A DNA stretch of 64,000 nucleotides from Macrotis lagotis (GCF_037893015.1 NC_133665.1:39076246-39140245), one strand, 5' to 3'; shown: positions 36,411 to 47,703, counted from the stretch's first letter. Notes: generated by a model from the sequence alone, not told the origin. Translations and numbers: made by a program.

Positions 36411-38009
36411 AATATGCCTCTGCAATTTTTTACTTTATGATAGAGTAGAATAATGTTAAAACAATAGGAAATTTCTCATTTCAATGTGAGGGGCTGAAAC
36501 TGGATGTCATTTCATAGGTCACATTATGAACTAAACAAAAAAGTAAAGTAAAACTAAAGAGTAATGTTGAGACAATGAAAACTTCAGAATGTCAGCCTTC
36601 AAGGTGGGGGGGGGTCCTTTCTGATGACTAATAAATCTAATAAACATATTGTAGATACTTAATAAATGAGACCTCATGATGAGTTGATAATGGCAGCTTT
36701 AGGATAGGTCACAATAATGAAGACCAGCCTAAATTATAGAAAGGAAGAAATTATGTGAAATTAATCATCATGTGAATATGAAGTCCATGGCAAAGAAAAA
36801 CAAATTGTTAACTGCAAATTGACTAGCACAGAGGTAGAAGTAGAAGCAGAGATCTCTCACAAATAACCTAGATCTAAATTCTGTCCCTGTATAATGCTCA
36901 ATTCCATGGACAATTGCACAAGCACTTCTAGAACAACCATACATACTAGAACACAGAGCCAAAAAGCATAATCTTATTTTTAAAAATAGTAAACTAAAAA
37001 TACAGCTAAATTGACATTACTAATGATTTTTTTATGTCTTGAGCTTCATGTTCAGATGCAAACCTTCCTTTCCATAAAGGTTTATCAAAGATCAATTGAA
37101 ATTCTATGCTCCTACATTGTGGATAAATGAAAACAAGGTATTCACATACATTACTAAACTAAAGAAGAAAATTGCCTGATTGGGTAGAAATCAGGAGGTC
37201 AGAGCACATATGAGAACACATATATCGTGCCTACCCCTGTTGGCTGTGACACTTTCTTTTGGGTTTTAATTCAGAAGCATTGCCAATACCAACAGTGCCT
37301 ATTAATACATAAGTTTTCATGTTTGACTTCCACTTCTCCTAGCAGAACTCCAAACATTTCTTTGGTTTGTTCTTAATGCTAAATGTGTTTAAAATGAACA
37401 AATTGTGAACTCAGATAAACAAGGTCAGATGACAAGAAGGCAATCCAACTATCATCAGAGTTAAAGCAAGAAATGACCAAGCTAAGAGATGTTAAACCAA
37501 AATTGTCAAGACTACATTATCAATTAACCCATTATGATTACCTACCCTGTGTTGGCCATATTCTAAAATGATGTTAAAATATCAACAAGGTAATGCACAT
37601 CTTACTTTGAGCAGATATTATGGTTTGGAACCTCTTTGTAATTGTACTTCAGTTTGGTAACTACATAAAAACCCCTTCAGTATTCAGGAAGTGATCAATA
37701 ATATGTAATACTGGATTTTTGTGGGCACACTACTAAAGATTGCAGAGCTTAGTTTGAAAGAAAGGAAAACACATTTATAGATTGGCATGCTGTTTACTGT
37801 AGCTTTTACAACACAGCAAGGGCTTGAACAGATCAGAGAATTTTAAAGCCAATAATATATACAAATTCCAAAATTTCAAAAACAGTTTGGAAAGAATTTT
37901 TTGGCAGCAGTTACAACATGCATCATATATTCCATACCATCCAACAACTAAATAGAAAATATAGTTATCATGAAGTCATTCATCATTCTCTCCAAAAGAA
38001 AAAAAAAAG
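36411..38009. other. Unassigned intergenic DNA
   Basis: AT-rich, non-coding, no repeat family recognised. A run of nine Gs lies at about 36606. Confidence 0.45.
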
Positions 38010-38075
38010 ATATATAAGTATATATATATATATATATGTGTGTATATATATGTATACATATATATATATACACAC

Positions 38076-38121
<46 letters not shown>
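38010..38121. repeat. (TA)n/(TG)n palindromic tract plus (GA)20
   Basis: 38010-38081 is TA-rich with TGTG and CACA blocks arranged as an imperfect palindrome centred on GTATAC (38052-38057). 38082-38121 is an uninterrupted GA run. Confidence 0.95.
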
Positions 38122-38123
<2 letters not shown>

Positions 38124-38506
38124 AGAAACCAAAAGAAACCCTGAAAGCCTTCTTTCCACTCAAGTACTGTCAGTGATTTTTTTGTGGGATAAGTTTTATA
38201 CCTGACTCATGAGCTTAGAAAATGAACCTGAAATTCTTGAATCTCTGGCACTCATAGCTTGGTGCTGGGTCTCATTTTTAGGTTACCATGATTTCCAAAA
38301 AGACTTGTGAGTTTTTTAATACAATTCTTTGGTGTGTGAGTTTTTGTGGGGAATTTAAATTTGTGGTGTCCTTGGTCTCTGGAGAAGAAACTACATTTGA
38401 AAGGCTTCAGAAAGTTTTCCATAAGTTCAGAATTCCACTAAAAACATTAAATATATAAATCAAATACACAATCTTTTCTCCAGGGACTTGATTTGAGGAG
38501 GTATTT

Positions 38507-38512
38507 TTTATT
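38507..38512 (-). terminator. Candidate poly(A) signal for VPS13A long form
   Basis: AATAAA on the minus strand about 720 bases past the VPS13A stop. Other candidates exist further on, so this is only the first canonical one. Confidence 0.4.
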
Positions 38513-39231
38513 TTTATACAAAGAGATCTTTCCCAAGCATGGTAACTATTTCTTCAACAACATACTGTCTGCCTTAAGGCAAGGCATCAGTGGATTTTTA
38601 ATAGCATAGTGTATAAAAACTCCAGATACATGTACATCTGAAGAATAATTTGAACCTATCTTTAATATAAAAATAAAATACTTCCAAAATATTTATCCAC
38701 AAAAAGAATTTTAAAGATTATACTGCTGAGCTTTGCCTCTCTGATTAGACTACCATTTAAGATCTTGTGATACTACTGGAATGATATTTGATTAAATCAG
38801 TCTACCCAATGCTCAAGAATAGTCAACTTCAGAAAATGGACCCCCCCCAATGTAATTTAGCTCTGAGTGGAATTAACTTAGGGCAACTCCTTTATCACTG
38901 TCAGATACAAATCTGTAGTGAGAATTAAAGTTCCCTCAGGAAAACAAAGTATCTTCTTTTAAAAATGTATTAAAAGAATTTTAACTGGATGCCTGCTTTA
39001 ATTTAAAAAACCTAATCATCTCCCAAATGGTGAAATGTTTTGAATATTCAGCTATTCACCTGATTCCAAATGATTTCTCAAGAACTGGACTGCAACCATT
39101 AAACACAGAGTGCTTGGATATAATTTTATATCTGACTCCCAAATTAATTTTGATAATCAGGCCCTAGAAGATAATAGCTCAAATTATGTTCTGTTTCATC
39201 CATGCTGTCTTCAACCAGCTTCTTCCATCAG
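38513..39231 (-). other. VPS13A: VPS13A 3' UTR (long form, approximate)
   Basis: Non-coding sequence after the TAA at 39232-39234, ended here at the first canonical AATAAA. The real transcript may be longer. Confidence 0.5.
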
Positions 39232-39282
39232 TTAGAATCTTGGGGAAATCTCCCTTACTTCTTCCAGCTTTGCAAGGATCCA
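39232..39282 (-). CDS. VPS13A: VPS13A last coding exon (long form)
   Basis: Read on the minus strand after the acceptor TTTTAG: WILAKLEEVREISPRF then TAA (39234-39232). I recall the human end as WILTKLQEAREPSPSL, so 10 of 16 residues agree. The exon starts in phase 0. It forms the last helix of the C-terminal PH-like domain plus a short tail. Confidence 0.94.
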   Translation of the reverse strand, partial: WILAKLEEVREISPRF

Positions 39283-39790
39283 CTAAAACAGAGAAAAAAA
39301 GGAAGACACATTCTTATTTTGTAATAAATTTTAAAAAAATATTTTGATGATTTTATAGGAAAATTGGTTTCACCAGAGGGATTCAACACACAACTCAATG
39401 GTATTCCTTCAAACCCAACTTCCTAGTGCTGCAATGTTTATTTCCCACAGCCTACTCTTCCTATACTCTGCTACAGAGAGATGGTCATACCCTCCTCCAT
39501 CTTGCCATCACACATTTTGATGTCTTCTGAAAATCCTTTAAGGGGTCTATTTTCATGTCTGATTGGGCTGAGAGGCAAGAATGGAGCCCATGTATCTACC
39601 CGCTCCTCTGTGAACAGTGGGTAGGCCCTTTAACCTTTGGAGGCCTTAGTTTCCTTACCTTTAAAATTAAGGTAGTTTGACACTACACTCTTTAAAAATG
39701 TTTTTAGCTTGAAAATTTTGTGAACTTGGGTTTAGGCACTGAGCCCTCTAGTTATATAGGTCAATAGCATTAAGTAGAATTTCAAAGCAC

Positions 39791-39841
<51 letters not shown>
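39791..39841. repeat. (TAA)17 microsatellite
   Basis: Uninterrupted TAA run. Confidence 0.97.
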
Positions 39842-39843
<2 letters not shown>

Positions 39844-39854
39844 TATAACAATAA

Positions 39855-40035
39855 TATATTCCCCAGAGGTATAAAGTTTGCAAAGCACTTTATTTTCAAA
39901 AACCTTAAGAGTCAGGTACTTTTTTTTTTCCATTTTACAATTGAGGAAAAACTAAAGTTCTGTAGCATTAAGAGATTATTTGTTCAGGGTAACAAAAAAC
40001 TGAATCATTGTATTTCTGAGGCCTTAGAATTCTGC
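39855..40035 (-). repeat. THER1-like SINE, antisense
   Basis: GGTATAAAGTTTGCAAAGCAC, CCATTTTACAATTGAGGAAA and a GAATCATTGTATTTCTGAGG end. The TAA run adjoins it. Confidence 0.6.
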
Positions 40036-40139
40036 ATTCATTTTAGCAGAATAAGATGTGAATAAATAAAGCACTATATGGGAGATGTGAATTTGTAGTA
40101 GAGATTAATAAACCTGACACAGCATAACAAGTAATATGA

Positions 40140-40300
40140 AAGATATGACAGGCAGCTAGGAGGCCTGGTGAATAGATTGCTAAGCCTGGAGTCAGGAAGT
40201 TCAAATCTGATCTCAGACATTTATCAGCTGTGCGAACTTGGATAAATCTCTTAACCATTATTTGCCTCAGTTTCCCCAAATATAAAATTGGAATAATATT
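40140..40300 (+). repeat. Older MAR1-like SINE, sense
   Basis: AGGCAGCTAGGAGGCCTGGT, AGTTCAAATCTGATCTCAGA, TGTGCGAACTTGGATAAATC and TTTGCCTCAGTTTCCCC. The CCTCAGTTTCCCC tail differs from the TTGCCTTGC tail of the younger copies. Confidence 0.75.
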
Positions 40301-40384
40301 TTTCCAGTTTTCTTATGAAGCTCAAATAGGCACCTGGCACTACATAACTGCTTATTAAAACTACTTCTACCATCTTTAACTCGT

Positions 40385-40555
40385 ATAGTCATAGTTGGAA
40401 TCTCATAGTTTGGAAGAGCTTCAGAAGTTAGCTAATTCAACACTATACTCAATCAAAAAACCTCTTCAGCAATATCTCCATTAAAACCATCAGTGATGAG
40501 AGGAATCTTCAACTCTCTGAACTGAGAATTCAAGTCTTTTTGCAGCCAAGGTGGA
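40385..40555 (-). repeat. L3/CR1 3'-end-like relic, antisense
   Basis: AATCTCATAGTTTGGAAGAG followed by ATCTCCATTAAAACCATC resembles the inverted terminal segment. It is weakly supported. Confidence 0.35.
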
Positions 40556-40559
40556 GCAT

Positions 40560-41890
40560 TTCAAAGGAAAAGCTCCCATTGACTACTCACACCTTCTCAA
40601 TCTGGCTTCCAATCCCACTCTATTACTGAAACTTGTCTTAAGATTTCACAACAAAATTTCAATTGCTGTATACAATGGCAATTCTCATTCTTGAACTCTA
40701 TGACACTGCTTACCACGTTTTCCTCCATGTTCTTTCCTCCTTTGGTCTTCAGTACATTGTTCTACCTTGGTTCTCCAATATGCCTCACCGCTCCTTCTCA
40801 ACCATCTTGACTGGATTATTATCTATGTCCTACACCTTAACTATGGGCTCTAGCCTGGATCCTCTTATCTTACCTTTCTATGTGCTTCCTCAGTTCTCAT
40901 GGGTTCAATTATTGTATACGGATACAGATGATTCTCATTTCTATTTATACCACTTTGATTAATCCTTCTCAACTCCACTACCATATCAACTATTTTCTGG
41001 ACATCTCTACTTGCTTTAGACCTTTTAAAGACTATATTTCTAAAGCAGTGTCTTCCTCAAATGTCACTATTTCTATTAAGGATATCACCAATATTTTAGT
41101 CATTTGGATTTCACAGATTCAGTATTTCAGTTTATTCTTTCCTCACTACATCTCATCAGTTTCAAATCTCTCTATTCAGAGGTCACTTACCTGGTTTAAG
41201 TCTTTATCAGCTCTCAGCCTACTAACTGAATCCCCACCTTCAATTTCATTTAATCCTTGATCCATCTTTTTTAAAATTTTTGTTTAAGGAATTGGGGTTA
41301 AGTGACTTACACAAAGCTGGGCAATTACTAAGTGTCTGAGGCCAAATTTGAATTCAGGTCCTACTGACTCCAGGGCCAGTGTTCTATCCATTGCACCACC
41401 TAGCTGCTCCCCTTAATCCATCTTAAAGTACAGCTCTTATCACTTTACTCCTCACCTTAAGAATCTTTAGGTTATAGGTTCCTAAATAACTATAGGCTAA
41501 AATAAACATATCTAAGCTTGGAATTTTAAGCCCTTCACAATTTGATTCCAGGATCCTTTTTATAAAGAATTGTATCGTTATTCTCCACACATTTTATGTC
41601 TTGTTATTGAACTTACTCCATCATCATACTTTTGCCTTACATGTCTAGAATGAACTCTTATCATCAGGTTCATTTCTTAAGTTCTTTCAAGACTCAATCC
41701 CCATGCCACTTCCTATGGGATGATTTTCCTGATCTCCTTGGTTTTTATAGCTTTCTTCCCTTTTAATTATCTTCTATTAATTGTTTACTTATTTTCATTC
41801 CCAAGTAAAACACAGGTTACATGAGGATGCAAAGTATTTAAATTTTTTTTTCCTTAAACATTCTAGGTACTTAATAAAGCTTGCTGCTTT
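40560..41890 (+). repeat. L2 LINE reverse-transcriptase region and 3' end, sense
   Basis: The translation HRSFSTILTGLLSMSYTLTM, then GSSLDPLILPFYVLP and YTDTDDSHFYLY parallels L2's DRSFSV...LTVGVPQGSVLGPLLF and YADDSQIYI, so the catalytic YADD is altered. The 3' part includes GACTCAATCCCCATGCCAC and ends near TACTTAATAAAGC. It is decayed and is split by the SINE at 41269-41411. Confidence 0.8.
41269..41411 (-). repeat. MAR1/WSINE1-type SINE, antisense
   Basis: Inverted copy ending CACCACCTAGCTGCTCC. It is flanked by CTTGATCCATCTT (41256-41268) and CTTAATCCATCTT (41412-41424), a 13-bp target duplication with one change. Confidence 0.94.
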
Positions 41891-42404
41891 GAATTAGCTA
41901 TGCAACCAACAACAGGAAATACAAATACAAATCTGAAGTTTAGGAGAAAGGTGAGATCTTCATAAATAAATAATTTTTGGAATCAGTGAAGTCAAAGAGG
42001 TGGATGTCACCATGAGGAAGAAGAAGGGAACAGGTAGGAAAGAGAATGGGGAGAGATGAGTTAAGAGACCACTCACCAGGGAAAGAGCTTTGAGGAATGC
42101 TTCTAAAATAGGAGGATGAGGAACAGTTAAAAGAGAAAAGAGAATCATAGCACTGTAGTACTAAAACAGTCAGAAGCTATTTAAAGGATGTTCATACTGT
42201 AGAATTAATTACCAAAAAGTATAATCAAAAACTGAGAAGAGGTCAACAGATTCAGTCAAATTTCACTGATAAATTGAAGAGAAAATTTTCATCAGAGTCT
42301 GGGCATGGCAGTCCTAGCATAGGGTTACTGAGTGACTGATGAGACAGTGAAAGAGGCCCAGGAGTGAAAGAACGGTCCAAGTTTCCATGGCCAGCTGGAG
42401 GTGG

Positions 42405-42500
42405 GGGCTAGGGTAAAAGAAGGACTCTGGAATTAGAGAACGTGTCCCTTAACCTCCCTTGAACCTCAGTTTCTTTATCTGTAAATGTAGGGCGTCCGAG
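42405..42500 (+). repeat. CORE-SINE 3' end, sense
   Basis: TTAACCTCCCTTGAACCTCA and GTTTCTTTATCTGTAAATG, 5' truncated. Confidence 0.5.
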
Positions 42501-42539
42501 TAGAAGAGCTGAAATTCGAAACTTCCAATTTTGTTTACA

Positions 42540-42795
42540 TATTAAGAATAATTATAATGACATAGGAACAATAATAATTACATAGCACTATGAGGTTTGC
42601 AAAGTGATTTATATATGTGAAATATTTCATTTGATTTTCACAATGACCTACCAGTGAGGTAGGTGCTTTTATTATTTCCATTGGATAAAAAAAGAATGAG
42701 TTAAGTGACTGATCAGGGCCACAGAAAGAGTAAATGCTGGAGGAAGGATTCAATTTTAGTTTCCTGATTCCAAATCAAACATTCTATTGGCTATA
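42540..42795 (-). repeat. THER1-like SINE, antisense
   Basis: ATAATAATTACATAGCACTA, CATTTGATTTTCACAATGAC, GTGACTGATCAGGGCCACAG and ATTCTATTGGCTATAC. Confidence 0.7.
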
Positions 42796-43144
42796 CATTA
42801 AGTTATTCAGCTAAGTAAATATAATAAATTGCAAATTGAATATTATTTGGTGAAAAATTAGTTTTATTTTTTGAAAATGTTTACTGTAATTTTTTTTTTG
42901 TACTGAGTGACTTTATAGGGTTATTGTATTCTCCCTTATGGAAATGGATTTCAATTGTTCCTTAAACTTCAATACTGTACCAGACTAGTCTAACCTAACT
43001 AAAAGCAAGATTCATAATTGATCACAAAAAGGAACATTATTTCAGCAAGAAAATACTCTGATGACTCAGGAGACAATTCCTAGAGATGTACATTTTTAAC
43101 TTTCTTATTTTTAAAAGAAAAAAAAAGGAGAAAATGTTATATAG

Positions 43145-43360
43145 TTGTGGGGGGGGGGATGGGAGAGGGTTTGCATATCATGAAGTCAAAGTCCTGAGTT
43201 CAGTTCTGCCTCTGATACATACTTCTAAATGACAATGGGCACTTAACCTCTCAGTCCCCAGTCAATTCTTTAGGGTTACAATTTATAGACAAGCTGACAA
43301 TCTGCATTAAAGGAGAACATTTCCACAGCAGAAGTGCCCAAGCTGATCAAGGCAGAAATG
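43145..43360 (+). repeat. MIR/MAR-like SINE, sense
   Basis: AGTCCTGAGTTCAGTTCTGC, ATGACAATGGGCACTTAACC and GTCAATTCTTTAGGGTTAC, then a GACAATCTGCATTAAAGG tail. A (G)9 run precedes it. Confidence 0.55.
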
Positions 43361-43453
43361 TAAAATAAATTTTAAAAGAAAGTAAAAAAATATAATTTGA
43401 CCATCAATATATCCATTGTGTAGTTTTAAAAGTTAAATGTTCACACAAGTTTT

Positions 43454-43617
43454 TTTTTTTTTGTTTTTTTTTTTAGGTTTTTGCTAGACAATGGGGTTAA
43501 GTGGCTTGCCCAAGGACACACAGCTAGGTAATTATTAAGTGTCTGAGGTCAGATTTGAACTCAGGTACTCCTGACTCCAGGGCCACTGCTCTATCCACCA
43601 GGCCACCTAGTTGTCCC
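43454..43617 (-). repeat. MAR1/WSINE1-type SINE, antisense, with perfect target-site duplication
   Basis: Long T tract then AGGTTTTTGCTAGACAATGG to GGCCACCTAGTTGTCCC. The 16-bp TGTTCACACAAGTTTT is present at 43438-43453 and 43618-43633. It lies 25 bp from the VPS13A exon at 43658, just past its splice donor. Confidence 0.97.
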
Positions 43618-43657
43618 TGTTCACACAAGTTTTAATCAAGGTGCTGATTGGATTTAC

Positions 43658-43732
43658 CTGGGCATCTTCTGCAGTCTTAAAATTCACTATTTTCCCATAC
43701 TCTCTGGCATGGAATACAGACTTCACACGTTC
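43658..43732 (-). CDS. VPS13A: VPS13A penultimate coding exon
   Basis: 75 bp, phase 0 on both sides, between CTGTAG and GTAAATC on the minus strand. It encodes ERVKSVFHAREYGKIVNFKT then AEDAQ. This matches the VPS13A C-terminal PH-like region almost residue for residue (human, from memory: ERVKSVFHAREFGKIINFKT, PEDAR). Confidence 0.96.
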
Positions 43733-44200
43733 CTACAGACCAAATAAAGAAATGAATAAATAGAAAAATAAACAAACTTCATGGGAAAAATTAGCATGAG
43801 AAAAACAATTTCATTGCTCTTTAATTCATATTATAAGTGATTCATTTTGAATAACATTAAAAAATAGGATGGAGCTGAATCAAGCACATGCATACCAGTG
43901 AAGAGGAACATGAACACAAACTCAATTCTACAATTCCTTAACCTAAAAAAAGATCTGTTTCACTGCTTAAAACTACAAAAGGAGGAAGCATCAGAGTGAA
44001 GAATGGCAATTTTTTTTTCCCATATTTCTTAGACGTCGTTCCAGAATCACTATATAGAAATCAAAGAAGAGATCAGTACATCTCAACTCTATCTACATGA
44101 TTCATTATAGTTACAAGCTAATATGAAAGAAAACTAGCTCATATGGTTCACCACTTTGAGAAAAGCCAAAATCCACTGACAGAGGTTGCATATAGTGTAT

Positions 44201-44361
44201 CGCTTTTTTTTTTTTTAAAGCTTTTTCAAGGCAATAGGGTTAAGTGGCTTGCCCCAGGCCACACAGCTAGGTAATTATTAAGCGTCTGAGGGCAGATTTG
44301 AACTCAGGTACTCCTGACTCCAAGGCCAGTGCTCTATCCACTGTACCACCTAGCTGCCCCC
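44201..44361 (-). repeat. MAR1/WSINE1-type SINE, antisense
   Basis: T tract, GCTTTTTCAAGGCAATAGGG, CAGCTAGGTAATTATTAAGC, ending ACCACCTAGCTGCCCCC. An imperfect target duplication (AGTGTATCGCTT versus AGTATATCTCTT) flanks it. Confidence 0.94.
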
Positions 44362-44759
44362 AGTATATCTCTTGTTTACAGTCCCTTTATACTTTGTACT
44401 TATGGAAGTCTATACTTGAAGGGAAATTCTGCCTAAAGGAGTCTACTTCTCTATCCCAATGATATGAGAACAAAGAGCTAGGATACCAAGAATCAATGAT
44501 GCTACTATGACACTAGTAACTGGTTGGAACTTTGAACCTGTAAGAAATTTAGTTTTTGATAAACTAAACAATTTTGTAACATCCTTATAAAGGTTTTAAG
44601 TTAATAGTTCTAGTTAGGAAACACTCAAACATTCAGAGATTATTTATTTTGTTCTCTTATGGCTCTCCATATATCCTTTGGCAAATTGCTTGTCCAGAAT
44701 AAATAATAATCATTGATAGACCTGAATGACCGAAACCCAATTTGATTTTCCAATGAATC

Positions 44760-44870
44760 TATCCACTAATAAATACTCATTGAATACCTACCATAAATGC
44801 TACTGTGCTAGCAATTAGAAAAATTATAAGTATTTGCCAGCAAGGGCTTATGATCTAGTTGAATAGACCA
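44760..44870 (-). repeat. THER1/L2-tail-like relic
   Basis: AATACTCATTGAATACCTAC, GCTACTGTGCTAGCAATTAG and CAAGGGCTTATGATCTAGTT, parallel to 19055-19150. Confidence 0.55.
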
Positions 44871-45119
44871 ACCCATCACTAAGAATAAACAAAATGTTAA
44901 TTTTGACACAATGACTTTTTCTCCTGATCATTTTTGAGGGTTTAGAGAAAAAATTGTGAGGGGAACTTAAGAATATTAAATTCTATGGATATTTATAGTC
45001 TCATCCTAGTGCAACAAATGACAGCACAATGGTGTAAGAGCTAAGGACAGGGACTAGGTCTATGATTTCACTGATTAAAATAAGGGACTTTTTAATTTAA
45101 GAAACAACTCAATGAAAAT

Positions 45120-45240
45120 ATAGTTCAGCATTTTCTATAAGAGATTAAGTGACACCATCACATAGCCAAGATGTGTCATAGAGCAACCTTGAACCCATGA
45201 CTTCCTGGCTCTGAGGCTGTCTTGCTCTTTCTCTAATGCA
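45120..45240 (-). repeat. MIR-like relic, antisense
   Basis: CACATAGCCAAGATGTGTCA, a CCTTGAACCCATGACTTCC block and GGCTCTGAGGCTGTC. Confidence 0.5.
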
Positions 45241-45509
45241 TACTACTTCTTAGATGTTAGAATAAGGATGACAGAATAGAAGAGCACAGGAATGGATCAC
45301 TGGCTGCAGCCTTCAAGGTATTATTCTGCATGCCAAGAAAGTAACATCTGTCAAAACTGATCTGGTCTCTGTTTTGACAAAATATGTAGTCACATGTTAA
45401 TTAGAAACATATAAAGAAAATATAATTAGAAACTTATAAAACAAAAATGTAAACATCTTAAAAATAATTAAATATTAATATTTTATCTTTATATTTTTAT
45501 TCAATATAC

Positions 45510-45633
45510 CTTGGCCTCAATACGTAATCTTCTTCCATGAATAATAAATGGCTCTTTGGTAAATTCATCAAAACTGTATTGCCACTCACAAGTCATTTGC
45601 CCAAATGTTCCTTTTGTCACAAACAAGACACCA
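45510..45633 (-). CDS. VPS13A: VPS13A antepenultimate coding exon
   Basis: 124 bp between TTTCATAG and GTATATTG on the minus strand. The first base completes a Ser codon, then GVLFVTKGTFGQMTCEWQYS, FDEFTKEPFIIHGRRLRIEA and K. This is the core beta-sheet of the C-terminal PH-like domain and nearly identical to the human sequence as I recall it (GQLTC, FIVHG). The donor is GTATAT, usable but not optimal. Confidence 0.96.
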
Positions 45634-45653
45634 CTATGAAAGAACAAAGAGAG

Positions 45654-45775
45654 TAATAATGTAATAATAATAATAATAATAATATTTACATACCAGTTTA
45701 AATCTTATAAAGAGGTTTTCAGATATTTCACTTTAGCCCGAAAACAATCCTACAAGGTAAGTACTATTATTAAAA
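45654..45775 (-). repeat. (TAA)n plus truncated THER1-like SINE
   Basis: A TAA run at 45654-45683 followed by ATTTACATACCAGTTTAAAT and a TCACTTTAGCCC... ACAAGGTAAGTACTATTATT end. Confidence 0.5.
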
Positions 45776-46589
45776 TTATTAAAAACCAAAACCAAACCTG
45801 ACAACAAATATGATTTTTTTGGAAGTAATTCATAAATAGGGCAGTAGGGGCAATATTTTGTGGAAGCAACTGCTATTCTCTATCTTTGGAGACTTTATAT
45901 AAGTAGAAAGAACATTGTAATTATTGTATTTTCCATTAATATTCTAGGTAGGACTTATTACAGAACCTTGTGAGAGAGGGAATTTCCCACCACACTGAGC
46001 ACACAACTAAAAGGACAATTCTAATTTTATGTATTACAACTGACATTCTTACAATCTCATTTCTTGAATAGGATCAATTACAATATTCATGTAATTTCTC
46101 ATATGAGAATTTCTTTCTCATCTTTCAAGATGAAAAATCAAGAAATAACTCTTTTTTGCCCTTCCCCCCATAAATTATTTTCTTCTGTTTTAAGATAATA
46201 ATTGCAATTGCCTGCAGAGAGTTCAGTAAATGGAGTATGATTTGTTTAGCATAGGACTAAATTAAAGACACAACTGGTTCCTTGTCACTAGTCAGGATGG
46301 TGGAATGAAAGAGATACTACTACTACTCAGCCTATATTTCTTTATCCTCCATTACTTCTCTCTGATCCCTTTCCTACCTATCCCTGGGGATGGAAAGGGA
46401 AAGGGTTAAGAATTACCACCAGTCTCCCAATAAACCTTCAATTATATGGAAAGGCCTTAAAAATTTAACAACTCTTATGCATACATAGACATAGATATGT
46501 ATGCATATACACATATATGAATAGTAAAACTTGTATATATTTCTATATGTTGTACTTATGAAATATGTAAATATAAAATATAGAGACAA

Positions 46590-46593
<4 letters not shown>

Positions 46594-46635
<42 letters not shown>
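46594..46635. repeat. (CA)21 microsatellite
   Basis: Uninterrupted CA run of about 42 bp. Confidence 0.97.
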
Positions 46636-46639
<4 letters not shown>

Positions 46640-46654
46640 TACACATATCCCAAT

Positions 46655-46840
46655 GTACTTTCCTCACAAAACTCTTTCGGTAGATGATGTATCATCTCCA
46701 TTTTAGAGATGAGGAAACTGAGGCTCAGAGATTAAATGAGATGTCTAAATTCAGAGCTGGAAAATGTAAAATGTAGGATTCAACTCATATTCCAGTCTGA
46801 TTCCAAGTTCAGCACTCTTTCCACTAGATATTTAAGGATA
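46655..46840 (-). repeat. THER1/MIR-like SINE, antisense
   Basis: TCATCTCCATTTTAGAGATG, AGGAAACTGAGGCTCAGAGA, GCACTCTTTCCACTAGA. Confidence 0.7.
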
Positions 46841-47345
46841 CAACAACTGTTTAGCTCTTGTTCTCCTGAAACAAAGGTATCTGTGGTGGGGACCTATGAC
46901 ACCATGGGAGATTGGATTTGAGTGTTGCACAGAATTGCACCGAAGATATCAGCTTCACTCTCTTCCAGAGTCATCAAGGTTCAGTGGCAAGACAAAAGTC
47001 CTGGTATTGGCTCAGAATGGAGAGAAGAGCCTTGGCATCTCTGATGTCTGTCACTGGGCCTGCTGCAGCCTCCTTCATGGTTGTTGAACCAAACTGTTTT
47101 CATTTGCCCAGGGAATTTTTCACTTGCTTGAGGCAGGCATTCCTCTAACTCACCAACGAATTTGGGTCCTGTTGTTTACCATCCACCTGGTTTAGCCCAT
47201 CTGTCAAGACGATCTACCAAGGTATGACCAAAGGACATGCTACAGCTTCTTGGAAGAAATTTTGGTGAAAACTGTCTACCAAAACTTATCTACCAAAGGT
47301 AGATAAGCAATCCTGAAAAGGATTGGGGAAGTTCTCACACCACAG
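46841..47345. repeat. Possible unclassified marsupial interspersed repeat
   Basis: A GC-richer block with ACCTATGACACCATGGGAGA, CTCTTCCAGAGTCATCAAGG, CAGTGGCAAGACAAAAGTCC and CACCAACGAATTTGGGTCC. I have an impression of this text as multi-copy in marsupials but cannot name a family. It has no supported gene. Confidence 0.35.
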
Positions 47346-47384
47346 GTAGGAGTCTTCTCAAACACTCAGGTGAGCAGTACATAA

Positions 47385-47500
47385 TCTTGGGTCCAGGATC
47401 AGGAAGATGAGTTCAAATCTCAGGCTCAGATATCAGTGTATATACTATATCTACAAATTAATGCTAAGGTTTTACAGCTGATAAGACAGGCATATGCCTG
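47385..47500 (+). repeat. SINE relic, sense
   Basis: TCTTGGGTCCAGGATCAGGA and AGTTCAAATCTCAGGCTCAG, strongly degraded. Confidence 0.45.
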
Positions 47501-47579
47501 CTGGTCTTTACTTTCTTTTACTTTTTTGAACATTTTCAGTCATAGGAAGAGAAGATAAAGAAACCATACATAGTAACTT

Positions 47580-47703
47580 TTTTGTTTTTTGCAAGGCAGT
47601 GGTAAAGTGACTTGCCCAAGCTCCAATATTTGAACTCAGGTCCTCCTGACTCCAGGATCAGCACTCTATCCATTGCACCACCTAGCTGTCCACCGTCCTT
47701 ACC
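47580..47703 (-). repeat. MAR1/WSINE1-type SINE, antisense, internally deleted
   Basis: TTTTGCAAGGCAGTGGTAAA, AATATTTGAACTCAGGTCC, CACCACCTAGCTGTCC. The CACACAGCTAGGTAATTATT block is missing. TAGTAACTT flanks both ends (47571-47579 and 47704-47712). Confidence 0.9.

Larger units (their letters stand above)
39283..43657. other. VPS13A intron before the last exon
   Basis: A 4.4-kb GT-AG intron (minus strand). It contains a (TAA)n run, THER1/MIR-like relics, an L2 reverse-transcriptase fragment and two young SINEs. The stretches 41900-42405 and 42796-43145 hold nothing recognised. Confidence 0.85.
43733..45509. other. VPS13A intron
   Basis: A 1.8-kb intron with one young SINE and two relics. 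The rest is AT-rich and unassigned. Confidence 0.85.

Noticed and set aside
40663-41260. Overlapping open frames of 99 and 126 codons
   Set aside because: They are surviving stretches of L2 reverse transcriptase and 3' sequence, not host genes.
46736-47148. Overlapping + strand open frames of 60-80 codons
   Set aside because: Mutually inconsistent frames with no splice boundaries, within a repeat-like block.
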